Assembly (NCBI GenBank): GCA_020634245.1
Contig: JACKCC010000014.1
Coordinates: 124,001-188,000, forward strand
Reading direction: 5' to 3'
Length of the DNA: 64,000 nt
DNA from: Ardenticatenaceae bacterium
Lineage (GTDB): Bacteria; Chloroflexota; Anaerolineae; Promineifilales; Promineifilaceae
The notes under the pieces are model-generated. The model had not been told where the DNA came from. It worked only from the letters and a program-made list of their open reading frames with translations, and did not search any database. The translations under genes and the position numbers were made by a program. Below are positions 63,508 to 64,000 of this stretch, in pieces. Each line of letters starts with the position of its first letter. The first letter of the stretch is position 1.

Positions 63508-64000
63508 CTACTGCAACAGCGCGTACTCCATACTGTCCACTAGCGCCTTCCAACTGGCTTCGATGATGTTGGTGCTGGCCCCAACCGTGCTCCAGGTTCG
63601 ATTATCCTGAACGGAATCAATCAATACGCGCGTGGTAGCGGCCGTTGCATTTTCACCGTCCAGAATACGCACCTTGTAATCGGCCAGCTTCAGGCTGGAA
63701 AGCTGTGGATACACGTCCAACAGCGCCTTTCGCAGGGCCATATCCAACGCATTGACCGGGCCATTACCTTCGGCGACGGTGTGCATCATTTTTGGTCCAA
63801 CGCGCACTTTGACAATCGCTTCGGCCGACAAACCGCGCCGCCGCCGCTGCTGCACACTCACCGAAAAATCAATCAATTCAAACGGCGGCACGTAGGCCGG
63901 ATGGGTGCGGCGCAGCATCATCTCCACCGACGCTTCGGCCCCTTCAAACGTAAAACCTTGCGCTTCCAACTGTTTGATTTGGGTCAGCACTTCGCGCAAA
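63508..64000 (-). CDS. cimA: Citramalate synthase C-terminal part (partial, start beyond window)
   Basis: The frame is open to the right edge; about 163 residues are visible. They cover the LeuA/CimA regulatory domain: GFTFEGAEASVEMML, VKVRVGPKMMHTVAEGNGPVNALDMALRKAL, LSSLKLADYKVRILDG, TAATTRVLIDS and WSTVGASTNIIEASWKALVDS. The pattern is that of (R)-citramalate synthase, which joins pyruvate and acetyl-CoA for isoleucine synthesis and is feedback-inhibited by isoleucine through this domain; 2-isopropylmalate synthase is less likely. The catalytic barrel lies outside the window. Confidence 0.88.
   Translation of the reverse strand, partial: LREVLTQIKQLEAQGFTFEGAEASVEMMLRRTHPAYVPPFELIDFSVSVQQRRRRGLSAEAIVKVRVGPKMMHTVAEGNGPVNALDMALRKALLDVYPQLSSLKLADYKVRILDGENATAATTRVLIDSVQDNRTWSTVGASTNIIEASWKALVDSMEYALLQ

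Noticed and set aside
1..64000. tRNA or rRNA genes
   Set aside because: No cloverleaf with a TTCGA-type arm and acceptor stem, and no rRNA-like stretch, was recognised by reading; a dedicated scan could still find a tRNA.

Overview
The window (about 53% GC by eye) looks like a chromosomal segment of a Chloroflexota bacterium, most likely from the Anaerolineae or a neighbouring class. The best clue is the peptide-binding lipoprotein at 5709-7598, whose signal peptide is followed by the Val/Thr/Glu-rich linker typical of Chloroflexota solute-binding proteins. Supporting clues are the SARP/kinase/WD40 giants, PQQ-propeller proteins and Thr/Pro-rich lipoproteins. The assignment rests on family resemblance only; there is no rRNA, tRNA or CRISPR array that I can recognise. 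The most striking global signal is the octamer palindrome ACGGCCGT, which I counted about 90 times (roughly one expected by chance), in genes and spacers alike but absent from both insertion sequences, the restriction-like pair and a 6-kb oligopeptide-transport stretch.

Layout. 1-3.3 kb: end of a membrane protein, a lipoprotein with a membrane C-terminus and an SH3-repeat lipoprotein. 3.4-9.8 kb: an oligopeptide ABC operon (oppD-oppF-oppA-oppB-oppC on the minus strand) with a terminator after oppA. 10-14 kb: cNMP-domain histidine kinase, acetyltransferase, class V aminotransferase and YbaK paralogue 1. 13.9-16 kb: a PD-(D/E)XK nuclease gene split by an IS1-like element. 16-19 kb: M28/DUF4910 peptidase and an MNT/HEPN toxin-antitoxin pair. 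19-32 kb: a signalling cluster containing a giant SARP-kinase-nSTAND-WD40-PPC protein (its 3' end cut off by an IS701-like element), a secreted trypsin-like protein, a PQQ propeller ending in a probable effector-associated domain, and a Ser/Thr kinase with an extracellular sensor. 32-37.7 kb: membrane propeller protein, nucleoside kinase, lytic transglycosylase, unknown protein. 37.7-45 kb: MDR dehydrogenase, LivJ-like lipoprotein, CACHE histidine kinase, receiver-kinase hybrid and PAF-acetylhydrolase-like enzyme. 45-53 kb: patatin, YbaK 2, then ECF sigma, anti-sigma and two ABC permeases, one fused to a degenerate M28 peptidase domain. 53-64 kb: probable PPi-dependent phosphofructokinase, YdcZ transporter, ilvD, a low-GC DUF3883/HNH island with a G9 tract, RidA, hydrolase, acetyltransferase, leuB, YbaK 3 and the end of cimA.

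How parts fit. ilvD, leuB and cimA on one strand supply branched-chain amino-acid synthesis. The opp operon imports peptides. The 18-32 kb block mixes kinases, an nSTAND ATPase, a trypsin-like protein, an EAD-like adaptor domain and a HEPN/MNT module; these are the components found in bacterial conflict and programmed-death networks, so this is my best candidate for an undescribed system, although that role is inferred. Both insertion sequences still carry exact target duplications, and conceptual removal restores an open reading frame in each host gene, so both insertions look recent.
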